Part shown: positions 1-7,221 of the stretch, in pieces
How positions within the stretch are numbered: position 1 is the first letter of the stretch
Layout of the letters: each line of letters begins with the position of its first letter
Assembly (NCBI GenBank): GCA_022567055.1
Contig: JADFHU010000009.1
Span: forward strand, 1 to 21,388
Reading direction: 5' to 3'
Length of the DNA stretch: 21,388 bases
Source of the DNA: Planctomycetota bacterium
Lineage (GTDB): Bacteria; Planctomycetota; Phycisphaerae; Sedimentisphaerales; Anaerobacaceae
Program-made: the position numbers and the translations under genes
Notes under the pieces: generated by a model
The model's database searches: none
Told to the model about the DNA's origin: nothing
What the model saw: only the letters and a program-made list of their open reading frames with translations

Positions 1-197
1 AACCGGGTTTATCCTATGGCCAGACCGATGATTACAGCTACAACATCGTCAGAGACCCGGTCAGTGTTCATGATCTGCATGCGACGATTTTGCATTGTTT
101 GGGCATCGACCACAAAAAGCTCACCTACCGATTTCAAGGACGCGATTATCGCCTGACGGACGTATACGGCCGCGTTCAATCGGCTCTCCTGGCCTAG
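1..197 (+). CDS. DUF1501 family protein, C-terminal end only (5' end outside window)
   Basis: The open frame enters from the left edge (first full codon at 3) and stops at TAG 195-197, giving about 64 residues. It contains the sequence VHDLHATILHCLGIDHKKL followed by YRFQGRDYRLTDVYG, which closely matches the C-terminus of the complete DUF1501 protein at 7222-8685 (VHDLQATIMHQLG, then FRFQGRDYRLTDVYG). DUF1501 proteins are Tat-exported members of the alkaline phosphatase/sulfatase-like fold group, usually encoded next to a PSCyt1/DUF1549/DUF1553 partner in PVC bacteria. By analogy a partner gene probably lies upstream, outside the window. No start or catalytic part is visible here, so only the family can be assigned. 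The frame and paralogy are clear. Confidence 0.9.
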   Translation, partial: PGLSYGQTDDYSYNIVRDPVSVHDLHATILHCLGIDHKKLTYRFQGRDYRLTDVYGRVQSALLA

Positions 198-246
198 GAA
201 CCTGTCGGAACGTTTGCAACGGCACGCAAGACAATCTCGTGGTCTA

Positions 247-329
247 CCAGAAACTTCTGGCTTAAACAGGGCCTTACGCTAGTAACCCTGTATAGTGACA
301 TTCAAAGGCGACTTCGCATTTCATGCGAA
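247..329. other. Cluster of three small hairpins downstream of the DUF1501 gene
   Basis: Three perfect dyads follow one another. The first is CCAGAA/TTCTGG at 247-260 with a 2-nt centre. The second is ACAGGG/CCCTGT at 266-271 and 286-291 with a 14-nt loop. The third is TTCGCAT/ATGCGAA at 313-329 with a TTC triloop. None is followed by a T-run, so a classical intrinsic terminator is not supported. They could shape the mRNA 3' end of the upstream gene or be remnants of a repeat. The dyads are seen directly; a function is not. Confidence 0.4.
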
Positions 330-382
330 TCGGTCTAGCCATGGGCTCAATTAAGCAAAAGGAAACGACAGGAACTTCTATG

Positions 383-568
383 CTAAGGGATCGGCAAGAA
401 ATAAATTGGACATTTTGGGGTTCAAGTGTGCCGTAGATTTGGTCGCGCCGATTGAGCCAAACCGGAGGTGTAGTGGGCTACAGTGAGGAATTGGCGATTG
501 AGAAGCGGCCAAAGATGCGGTGCAATTGGGCATCCAAAAGTCCAAGTTATTTCTTGCCGGTTCCTAAG
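383..568. repeat. Imperfect inverted repeat of about 186 bp, MITE-like
   Basis: The left arm (383-447) and the reverse complement of the right arm (568-504) align along about 65 bases with one single-base gap. The outer half is strongest: both arms contain CGGCAAGAAATAA followed by TTGGAC. Similarity fades toward the centre and drops abruptly outside 383 and 568. The middle, about 56 bp, is unpaired. There is no transposase gene and no obvious target-site duplication. The size, long terminal inverted arms and lack of coding capacity resemble a miniature inverted-repeat element, but a decayed palindromic gene or RNA structure is possible. No second copy was seen in the window. Confidence 0.6.
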
Positions 569-845
569 CCAGGGAGCTGCCATCGGCACTCCAGGTCAGC
601 GCTGAAACCTCGTTGTGCAGGAATTCGCCCACTTTACCGTTACGCAGAACGCGGACGCCTTTTTCATCGCGGATGATTGCTGCGGACTGCTTGCCGTCGG
701 GGCTCAACACCGGCAACCCGCGCAGGCTCGAGGTTTTGTAGCTGTGGGTTTGAATAAATACCCAGTCGGTGGTGTCATCCCGTCGAATCCGCCCGGTCTC
801 GGATTCGGAATGGTGATACTCATCCTGCGAGCGGCCGCCAAGGGC
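564..845 (-). pseudogene. Beta-propeller (PD40/WD40-like) gene fragment, disrupted at both ends
   Basis: On the minus strand a 93-codon frame without a start lies between an in-frame TAG (846-848) and TAG 564-566. It encodes a protein-like stretch including LPVLSPDGKQSAAIIRD and, near its end, SALTWSADGSSLA. The repeated xxSPDGxx and xWSADGSxxA pattern about 40 residues apart is typical of PD40/TolB or WD40 propeller blades. The stop lies inside the right arm of the inverted repeat, so the reading frame is lost at the element border. No start codon or ribosome site is visible, and the frame is blocked upstream. This is best read as a remnant of a larger periplasmic or signalling propeller protein. 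Parent gene identity is unknown. Confidence 0.55.
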
Positions 846-938
846 CTAAGCACATTAAACGGGCTCTACCAAGGCCCGAAATTCCAGCGTCTCCTGGAGG
901 AATGGACACAGAAGCGCAAGAAAATTGAGGCGCAGTGA
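831..938 (+). pseudogene. Possible C-terminal remnant of an unknown protein
   Basis: The plus-strand frame ending at TGA 936-938 reads as a basic, helical tail (LYQGPKFQRLLEEWTQKRK and onward). This resembles the C-terminal helices of TPR-containing proteins, where a 'PKFQRLLEEW'-like pattern is common. Further upstream in the same frame the sequence overlaps the antisense propeller fragment and looks non-coding, so the junction is near 830-845. No start is assignable. It may be the tail of a lost gene joined here by deletion, or simply a chance open frame. Confidence 0.22.
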
Positions 939-1036
939 CGGGTGTCCGGTAAGGGGTGGACAGTTGCCCGTCGAAGAGGGTCTTTGCTGGAGTCCGACCC
1001 CAGTAGCCAGCCCACATACTTTAACGATCGAGCACA

Positions 1037-3373
1037 CTAGTTGCCGTTCTCGCCGTTCTCCTGATCGGCATCGGGGAATAACGCCTTACGCATCGGATTG
1101 GGCTGTTTCTCCTTCGGCTTCAGTTTGAACCGACCTTCTTCGATTTCTGGAGGAAATACATTGTTGTCGAGATCAGAATCGGCAAAGGCGTTGTCCTTAT
1201 CCAAAGTGATACGCACAACTTCCTTGTCTGACAGGAAAGGTATCTTTACCACCGTGTCGCCATACCGCCAAATCTCGACCGGAACATCCAGCCGACGACC
1301 CTTTCCATCGTCGAATTCGATGTCAAGGACCAGCGGCATGGGCATCCCGCCGACATTTTTTACCGAAACGACATAAGCCAGTTCCGAGAATTCCAGCACT
1401 TCTTTCTGCCAGTCCTCCAGCTTCTCGAACTTCTCATCGTATTCCTCTATTTCCTTATCCGTGGCTTCGTATGGGTCGAAGCTGTAATACCAGTCTTGCA
1501 GGTGCTTGTGTTTATCCGCCCGGGTACCTACCTCCTGAAGAAAGCGCTCATAAGGAGAGTCAGGTATCGCTTCTTCTTCGGCTTTATCCAGCGCTTTACT
1601 TGTCTTGGGATTAGCGTCGTCAAGGCGGTAAAGAGTTACGAGTTCAATGGCCATGTCGACATGGTCGTTCCCATAAAACCACCCACGCCAAAACCAATCT
1701 AGATCCACGCCACTGGCGTCTTCCATCGTCCTGAACAGATCCGCCAGTGTGGGCCGTTTAAATGCCCAGCGACGTGCATACTCCTTGAATGCAAAGTCAA
1801 ACAGATCGTGCCCGAGAATACTCTCTCTCAATATATGAAGTCCCAGTGCCGGTTTTCCGTATGATTGAAATTTGCGATTGGTCTGATTGTCGGCCGCAAC
1901 CATGATGATCGGATCATCTGATTTGGCCATGGTATCGATCACTCGGCGGTCGCCTTTGAGATTACTTTCCTGCAAGACGGGATCCATGAGGTTACCGGCA
2001 CGGTAATCCATGTAGCTATTGAGGCCTTCATCCAACCACATCCACTGACGTTCATCATTGTTGATGATCATGGGAAACCAATTGTGTCCCACCTCATGGA
2101 TGATGACACCAATCACATAACCACGATGATCGGCCGGATAGGTCTCCTTTTCATCAATATCTCGCGATGTCTGAAAGGAAATCATGGGGTACTCCATACC
2201 ACCCTCGGCGCCCCAGGCAGACCAGGCCACCGGATAGGGATAGGGGTATACGTTTTCTGAGTAGACACGAAGCGTCTGGGCCACCGACTCCGTGGAGAAA
2301 CGTTTCCAAAGCGGAACGGACTCTTCCGGATAGACACTCATGGCCATGACGGTTTTACCCTCAATCTCCACGCCCATAGCATCCCAGATATAGGCCCGTG
2401 AAGCGGCGAACGCAAAGTCCCGGACCTGATCGGCCTTGAATATCCAGGTCTTTTTACCCGGCGTCTTTTTCTCGAGTTTTTTCTCCGCCTCCTTGGACGT
2501 AACAACCTCAACGACTCGATCGCTGGACCGGGCTCTTTCTAAGCGATTCCGCATCGTGGAACTAAGCACTTCTTCCGCATTCGCTAACTCCCCGGTCGCC
2601 GCCACGACGTAATCTTCAGGTACGGTGATTTCCACAGCGAAACTGCCAAACTCCAAAGCAAATTCGCCTTGACCAATGTATGGCTTCACCTGCCATCCTT
2701 CCTGATCATAGTACGCACACATACGCGGATACCATTGGGCTATATGATAGACATACTCGTCTGACTTGAGCTTCCTACGGCCATGCCGAAACGATAGCGA
2801 TTCGTCCTGAATGTTAAACGCCCATGCTACTCTGAACGAAAACGATTCGCCCGGACGAAGGGGACTTTCAAGGTCTATCCTCATATTCGTGTTTACGACG
2901 GTGTATTTGAGTGGATTTCCCTCCGGGTCAGTGACGGCCCTGAGTTCATAACCCCCTGCAAATTCCTGATTGTATACCAAACTTCGAAAATCGTCGTATT
3001 CCACTTCCGCAGGCTTGCCGTCACTTGGCGCCAAGTTTCGGGCTTGAGTGCTACGTTGACGCTTCGAGTCTTGAGCCAAGGCATTCTGATCAAGCTGCAC
3101 CCAAAGGTAGTGTAGGGTATGCGGAGAGTGATTGATATATTCCACTGTCTCTGATCCTCGGATACGGGATTCCGTTTCGTCCAGCTCGACCTTTATTTGG
3201 TAATTTGCCTCCTGCTGCCAGTAATCAGGACCAGGAGCACCAGAAGCCAATCGCACTTCGTTGGGCGTAGGCAATAAGAGAGTTATTTGTTCAAAGTCTA
3301 TGTTCTCACTCCCGGCAAGCAGAGGGGAGCTGAATACCAAGAGAGAAGACATAATCGAGAAAAGCGGTTTCAT
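1037..3373 (-). CDS. Secreted M1-family zinc metallopeptidase (gluzincin aminopeptidase-like)
   Basis: The product is 778 residues and begins with a signal peptide (about residues 1-21, hydrophobic core, cleavage near LLAGS), so it should act in the periplasm or at the cell surface. The M1 hallmarks are present. The zinc motif is HEVGH at 426-430, with the third ligand E449 exactly 18 residues later (HEXXH-X18-E). A GGMEYP at 391-396 stands in for the GAMEN exopeptidase motif. Y505 in SYGKPA is a good candidate for the transition-state tyrosine. An N-terminal beta domain (about 50-260) precedes the catalytic domain, and a charged C-terminal region (about 590-778) follows it. Members of this family remove N-terminal residues from peptides; the substrate here is unknown. 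The gene is transcribed away from the PSCyt operon, with a weak AGGA-type ribosome site 11 nt before the ATG. The family assignment is firm. Confidence 0.93.
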   Translation of the reverse strand: MKPLFSIMSSLLVFSSPLLAGSENIDFEQITLLLPTPNEVRLASGAPGPDYWQQEANYQIKVELDETESRIRGSETVEYINHSPHTLHYLWVQLDQNALAQDSKRQRSTQARNLAPSDGKPAEVEYDDFRSLVYNQEFAGGYELRAVTDPEGNPLKYTVVNTNMRIDLESPLRPGESFSFRVAWAFNIQDESLSFRHGRRKLKSDEYVYHIAQWYPRMCAYYDQEGWQVKPYIGQGEFALEFGSFAVEITVPEDYVVAATGELANAEEVLSSTMRNRLERARSSDRVVEVVTSKEAEKKLEKKTPGKKTWIFKADQVRDFAFAASRAYIWDAMGVEIEGKTVMAMSVYPEESVPLWKRFSTESVAQTLRVYSENVYPYPYPVAWSAWGAEGGMEYPMISFQTSRDIDEKETYPADHRGYVIGVIIHEVGHNWFPMIINNDERQWMWLDEGLNSYMDYRAGNLMDPVLQESNLKGDRRVIDTMAKSDDPIIMVAADNQTNRKFQSYGKPALGLHILRESILGHDLFDFAFKEYARRWAFKRPTLADLFRTMEDASGVDLDWFWRGWFYGNDHVDMAIELVTLYRLDDANPKTSKALDKAEEEAIPDSPYERFLQEVGTRADKHKHLQDWYYSFDPYEATDKEIEEYDEKFEKLEDWQKEVLEFSELAYVVSVKNVGGMPMPLVLDIEFDDGKGRRLDVPVEIWRYGDTVVKIPFLSDKEVVRITLDKDNAFADSDLDNNVFPPEIEEGRFKLKPKEKQPNPMRKALFPDADQENGENGN

Positions 3374-3519
3374 AAATGGAGTAATCCTAGTCTAGGTAGA
3401 AACTTCTGTGGCGTTATTGAGTAAAATGTCCATCACCTGATAAGGAATCTGATTAAACAATCATAGAAATAAGTATACGCGCGAGGGGAAGGCCGATCAA
3501 TGGAAAACAGGCCCAAAAT

Positions 3520-3550
3520 CCGGTCTGGACGTAGTCTGAGACTGCACCGG
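3520..3550. promoter_or_regulatory. Nested inverted repeats in the intergenic region
   Basis: The 350-bp region between the divergent peptidase and PSCyt genes (3374-3724) holds no gene that I can support. It contains a nested dyad: an outer CCGGT/ACCGG pair (3520-3524 and 3546-3550) around an inner AGTCT-G-AGACT palindrome (3533-3543). A further CCTAG-T-CTAGG palindrome lies at 3386-3396, 13 nt upstream of the peptidase ATG. Such dyads are candidate protein-binding sites for control of one or both divergent genes. This is inference from symmetry only. Confidence 0.3.
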
Positions 3551-3686
3551 TTCTTGAGCCGATAGAACAAACATCGTCTGCTTCGCCGTCTTTGCCAGGC
3601 GAAAGAATTGCTCGCTCTTGGGCCGAAGACGGAGCTTTCCGACAAAGCCCAGTGTTTTTTAACCCTTTTTGCCCGCTCTCTTCCTG

Positions 3687-3715
3687 TTGCATCCCGCCGG
3701 TCTTTCGGTCATAAT
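3687..3715 (+). promoter_or_regulatory. Candidate sigma70-type promoter for the PSCyt/DUF1501 operon
   Basis: TTGCAT (3687-3692) and CATAAT (3710-3715) are separated by exactly 17 bp and match -35 and -10 consensus at five and five of six positions. Transcription would start around 3722, only a few bases before the chosen ATG at 3725, implying a leaderless or nearly leaderless mRNA. If so, the AAAGG at 3716-3720 would not act as a ribosome site from this promoter. Confidence 0.45.
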
Positions 3716-3724
3716 AAAGGTAGA

Positions 3725-6700
3725 ATGAACTCAACAAGGACTCAATCTAGAATCAGGAGCAGCCTCGCCAAACTCACTGCGGGCTTGTTGCTGGCCGCCA
3801 TCACTTCCCATGCTGCTACGGTTGATTATAACCGCGATATTCGCCAATTGCTTTCCGAAAACTGTTATCAGTGCCATGGACCTGATGCCAGTAAACGCAA
3901 GGGAGGCGGGAAAGAGGGCTTTCGCCTGGATGTCCCTGAGGACGCCCTGGCCGATCTCGGTGGTTATGCCGCCATTGTCCCTGGAGACCCCGACAGGAGT
4001 GAACTGATTCGACGCGTCCTGGCTGAAGATCCCGATGATCGAATGCCTCCGCCCGAATCTGGGAAAAAACTAAGTACTCAGGAGATCGAGTTACTCAAAC
4101 AATGGATCCAGCAAGAGGCCCCTTTTGCCAAACATTGGTCCTACGTCAAACCCAAGCGCCCCGACCTGGCCAAGATCAATAACACCTCCTGGCCGCACAA
4201 TGGTATCGACTACTTCATTCTCCATCGACTGGAAAAGGAACAACTACAACCCAATCCAGAGGCGGACCGGTCTGCACTGGCTCGTCGGGTGTCGTTGGAT
4301 GTCACAGGGCTGCCTCCGCATCTTGATGAGCTGGATCACTACCTGAGCGATGAATCGGCTAGTGCCTATGAGCGCTGGGTGGACACCCTTTTGCAGAAGG
4401 ATGCCTTTGGCGAACACTGGGCGCGCCTCTGGCTCGACCAAGCTCGTTACGCGGATTCCACCGGATATGCCGACGACCCACCCCGCACCATCTGGGGGTT
4501 CAGGGACTATGTCATCAAATCCTTCAACGCCAACAAACCCTTCAACAAGTTCACCATCGAGCAGATCGCCGGCGACCTGCTGGAAAATCCCTCTGAAGAG
4601 GAACTCATTGCCACAGCCTTCCATCGTAACACTCTGACCAACAACGAAGGCGGCACTGATGACGAGGAATATCGCAATGTCGCCATCGTGGACCGTGTTA
4701 ACACCACCATGGAAGTTTGGATGGGAACCACCATGGCCTGTGCGCAATGTCACAACCACAAATACGACCCGATTTCCCAGGAAGATTACTTCCGTCTCTT
4801 CGCCATTTTCAACAACACGGGAGACGCAGATCGCCGCGATGAAAGCCCCACCTTCCAGCTCTTTACCGCGAAACAGAAAGAGCAAAAGAAGGATTGGGCC
4901 GACGACATTGAACGTCTTGAAAAAACGTTATCCACCCCAACTCCCGCCCTGGCCCAAGCCCAAACCGAATGGGAGCAGACGTTTTCGATTCCGTTGCAAT
5001 GGAAGCCTCTCCACCCTGCGGAGATCTTGACTCAGGAAGGCGCCGAGACTTCTATTGAACAAGACGGCGTCTTGCGGGTGGCGCGTAAGGGAGAAAAAGA
5101 CGTCTATACCGTGACCATTCCCATTCTCGATGCAGAAACCATGACCGCTCTTCAGCTCGTGGCTTTACCCGATGTATTGCTCCCGAAAAAGGGGCCTGGT
5201 CATGGGGGCGGCAACTTTGTCATTTCCAGGCTCAGCGCCGTCCTCACGCCTCCAGAAGGAGCCAGAGCCCAGGGACGATTTGTTCGGGTTGAGATCCCTG
5301 GCAAAGAAAAAATTCTCTCTCTGGCTGAAGTCCAGGTATTCAAGAATAACGAAAACATCGCTCTCCAGGGAAAGGCCAAACAAATTTCAACTGAGTTTGG
5401 TGGCCCGGCTCATCTTGCCAATGATGGGAACACCAATGGAGACTACACCGCCCTTTCCACCACCCATACCGCGACCTCGCAAAATCCATGGTGGGAACTG
5501 GACCTCCAAGCCCTTCATCCCGTGGATCGCATCGTGGTTTGGAATCGTACTGATGGTGGACTTCACACCCGCCTCGATCATTTCAAAATTTCCCTTCTGG
5601 ACGAAAACCGCAAAGTCGTCTGGGAGAAGCTCATCGAGAATGCTCCAGAGAAAAGCAGGGAGCTTTTACTTAATGGGGTGAGAAGCATCTCCTTCAGCAC
5701 CGCTCATGCGCCTCATTCCCAGGCCAAATTCGAGGCTGCAGGAATTCTTAATGCCAAGAAAAACGAAGGATGGGCTGTGGGTCCAAAGTTCGGCCAACCC
5801 CATCCTCTGACTCTGGTGCCCAAGAAACCTATAGAGCTACCCGCTGGCTCGAAACTGACCGTTACGATCGAACAACTGTCTGAGCACAAGTTCCATACAC
5901 TGGGGAAATTTCAAATCGCCATGTCCTCCGATCAACGCGTTTTGGATTATGCCCTCATTCCGCCCCACCTCCTGGACCTCTTGCCCAAGCCCTCTGAGAA
6001 CCGTGACGAAGGTCAGCGCGATCAACTCCAGGCGTATTACCTGTCCATTGCCCCGGCGCTAAGAGAAGAGCGCGATCAATTGGTTCAAACGCGGAAAGAA
6101 TTGAAGGATATGAAACCCTACACCACCATCCCCATCATGCGGGAGCTGGCAGGTGATAAACGTCGAAAAACACACATCCAACGTAGAGGCAACTTCCTCG
6201 ACAAAAGCAAGGAAGTGACGGCCGGTCTTCCCGCCGCATTTTATTCTCATACAAGCGACACCCCTCCCAACCGCCTGGATCTGGCTAGATGGCTGGTAGA
6301 CGACAACAATCCTCTGACGGCCAGAGTGGTGGTCAACCGTTACTGGGAGTCCATCTTTGGCATCGGCATCGTCCAAACCAGCGAGGAATTTGGTCATCAG
6401 GGAGAGCTCCCCTCTCACCCGGAATTGATGGACTGGCTGGCTACTGAGTTGATCGAGAGTGGATGGGATATTAAACATCTCATCAAATTGATGGTGACAT
6501 CAGCGACCTACCGTCAGAGTTCTAAAGTAACTCCGGAAATCTTAGCCCTTGACCCGTCCAACCGTCTCCTGGCCCGCGGGCCCAGGTTCCGCTTGTCCGC
6601 CGAAATGATCCGAGATCAAGCTCTGTTCCTCAGTGGTCTCCTGAGCACCAAACAATTCGGGGCTCCTGTCAAACCTCCGCAACCCAAGACAGGACTCAGT

Positions 6701-7207
6701 GCAGCTTTTGGAAGTGCCATCGACTGGAAAACCAGTGAAGGGGAAGATCGATACCGCAGAGGCATGTATACCACCTGGAGGCGTTCCAACCCCTACCCCT
6801 CCATGGTCACTTTTGATGCGCCCAATCGGGAGGTCTGTACCGTCCGGCGAGACCGCACCAACACACCTCTTCAAGCCCTGGTGACTCTCAACGACCCCGT
6901 GTATATCGAAGCGGCTCAAGCCCTCGGTCGCCGCATCACTCGGGGTGGACAGACCCCGGCTGAAAAAGCACGGTTCGGGTTTCGACTTTGCCTATCACGT
7001 CCTCCTGGTGAAAAGGAGCTCAATGGTTTGCTTAAGCTGTACGGCAAAACCTATGCTGCCTACGCCGCTGATCTTGATCAGGCCATGCTCATGGCCACTC
7101 AACCTTTGGGAGATGTTCCGGAAGGATCGGATATTGCGGAACTGGCCACCTGGACGGTCGTGGCCAATGTGTTGCTTAACCTTGACGAAATGTTGATGAA
7201 ACGATAA
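3725..7207 (+). CDS. PSCyt1/DUF1549/DUF1553 Planctomycete-type cytochrome protein with F5/8 type C-like domain
   Basis: I place the start at ATG 3725 because it directly begins a signal peptide (residues 1-30, cleavage near SHA-A). The frame stays open upstream to 3608, but that part lacks secretory character. The resulting 1160-residue protein has these regions in order. A PSCyt1 region carries a haem-c type CYQCH at 47-51. DUF1549/PSCyt2 (about 155-365) includes HWARLWLDQARYAD and a second CxxCH (CAQCH, 339-343). A region at about 505-650 resembles a discoidin/F5-8C galactose-binding-like domain (EVQVF, then WWELDL and DRIVVWNR). DUF1553/PSD1 (about 845-1110) includes LARWLVD and VNRYWESIFG. 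The family is abundant in PVC bacteria and exported; its reaction is not established. Haem attachment is predicted from the motif only. It ends 14 bp before the DUF1501 gene, so the two probably form one operon. Confidence 0.93.
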   Translation: MNSTRTQSRIRSSLAKLTAGLLLAAITSHAATVDYNRDIRQLLSENCYQCHGPDASKRKGGGKEGFRLDVPEDALADLGGYAAIVPGDPDRSELIRRVLAEDPDDRMPPPESGKKLSTQEIELLKQWIQQEAPFAKHWSYVKPKRPDLAKINNTSWPHNGIDYFILHRLEKEQLQPNPEADRSALARRVSLDVTGLPPHLDELDHYLSDESASAYERWVDTLLQKDAFGEHWARLWLDQARYADSTGYADDPPRTIWGFRDYVIKSFNANKPFNKFTIEQIAGDLLENPSEEELIATAFHRNTLTNNEGGTDDEEYRNVAIVDRVNTTMEVWMGTTMACAQCHNHKYDPISQEDYFRLFAIFNNTGDADRRDESPTFQLFTAKQKEQKKDWADDIERLEKTLSTPTPALAQAQTEWEQTFSIPLQWKPLHPAEILTQEGAETSIEQDGVLRVARKGEKDVYTVTIPILDAETMTALQLVALPDVLLPKKGPGHGGGNFVISRLSAVLTPPEGARAQGRFVRVEIPGKEKILSLAEVQVFKNNENIALQGKAKQISTEFGGPAHLANDGNTNGDYTALSTTHTATSQNPWWELDLQALHPVDRIVVWNRTDGGLHTRLDHFKISLLDENRKVVWEKLIENAPEKSRELLLNGVRSISFSTAHAPHSQAKFEAAGILNAKKNEGWAVGPKFGQPHPLTLVPKKPIELPAGSKLTVTIEQLSEHKFHTLGKFQIAMSSDQRVLDYALIPPHLLDLLPKPSENRDEGQRDQLQAYYLSIAPALREERDQLVQTRKELKDMKPYTTIPIMRELAGDKRRKTHIQRRGNFLDKSKEVTAGLPAAFYSHTSDTPPNRLDLARWLVDDNNPLTARVVVNRYWESIFGIGIVQTSEEFGHQGELPSHPELMDWLATELIESGWDIKHLIKLMVTSATYRQSSKVTPEILALDPSNRLLARGPRFRLSAEMIRDQALFLSGLLSTKQFGAPVKPPQPKTGLSAAFGSAIDWKTSEGEDRYRRGMYTTWRRSNPYPSMVTFDAPNREVCTVRRDRTNTPLQALVTLNDPVYIEAAQALGRRITRGGQTPAEKARFGFRLCLSRPPGEKELNGLLKLYGKTYAAYAADLDQAMLMATQPLGDVPEGSDIAELATWTVVANVLLNLDEMLMKR

Positions 7208-7221
7208 GGCATTGAACTATC

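Noticed and set aside
198..540. Search for a tRNA or integron attC site in the gene-free region
   Set aside because: No T-loop consensus, acceptor pairing or CCA, and no attC core sites; only hairpins and the inverted repeat are present.
452..676. Plus-strand small open frame of 74 codons
   Set aside because: It lies across the right arm of the inverted repeat and antisense to the propeller fragment, so it is explained by repeat DNA.
987..1003. Imperfect hairpin after the peptidase stop considered as a terminator
   Set aside because: One mismatch, a tight loop and no T-run on either strand.
3453..3737. Minus-strand small open frame upstream of the PSCyt gene
   Set aside because: No recognisable features and no convincing ribosome site; it overlaps the candidate promoter of the PSCyt operon.
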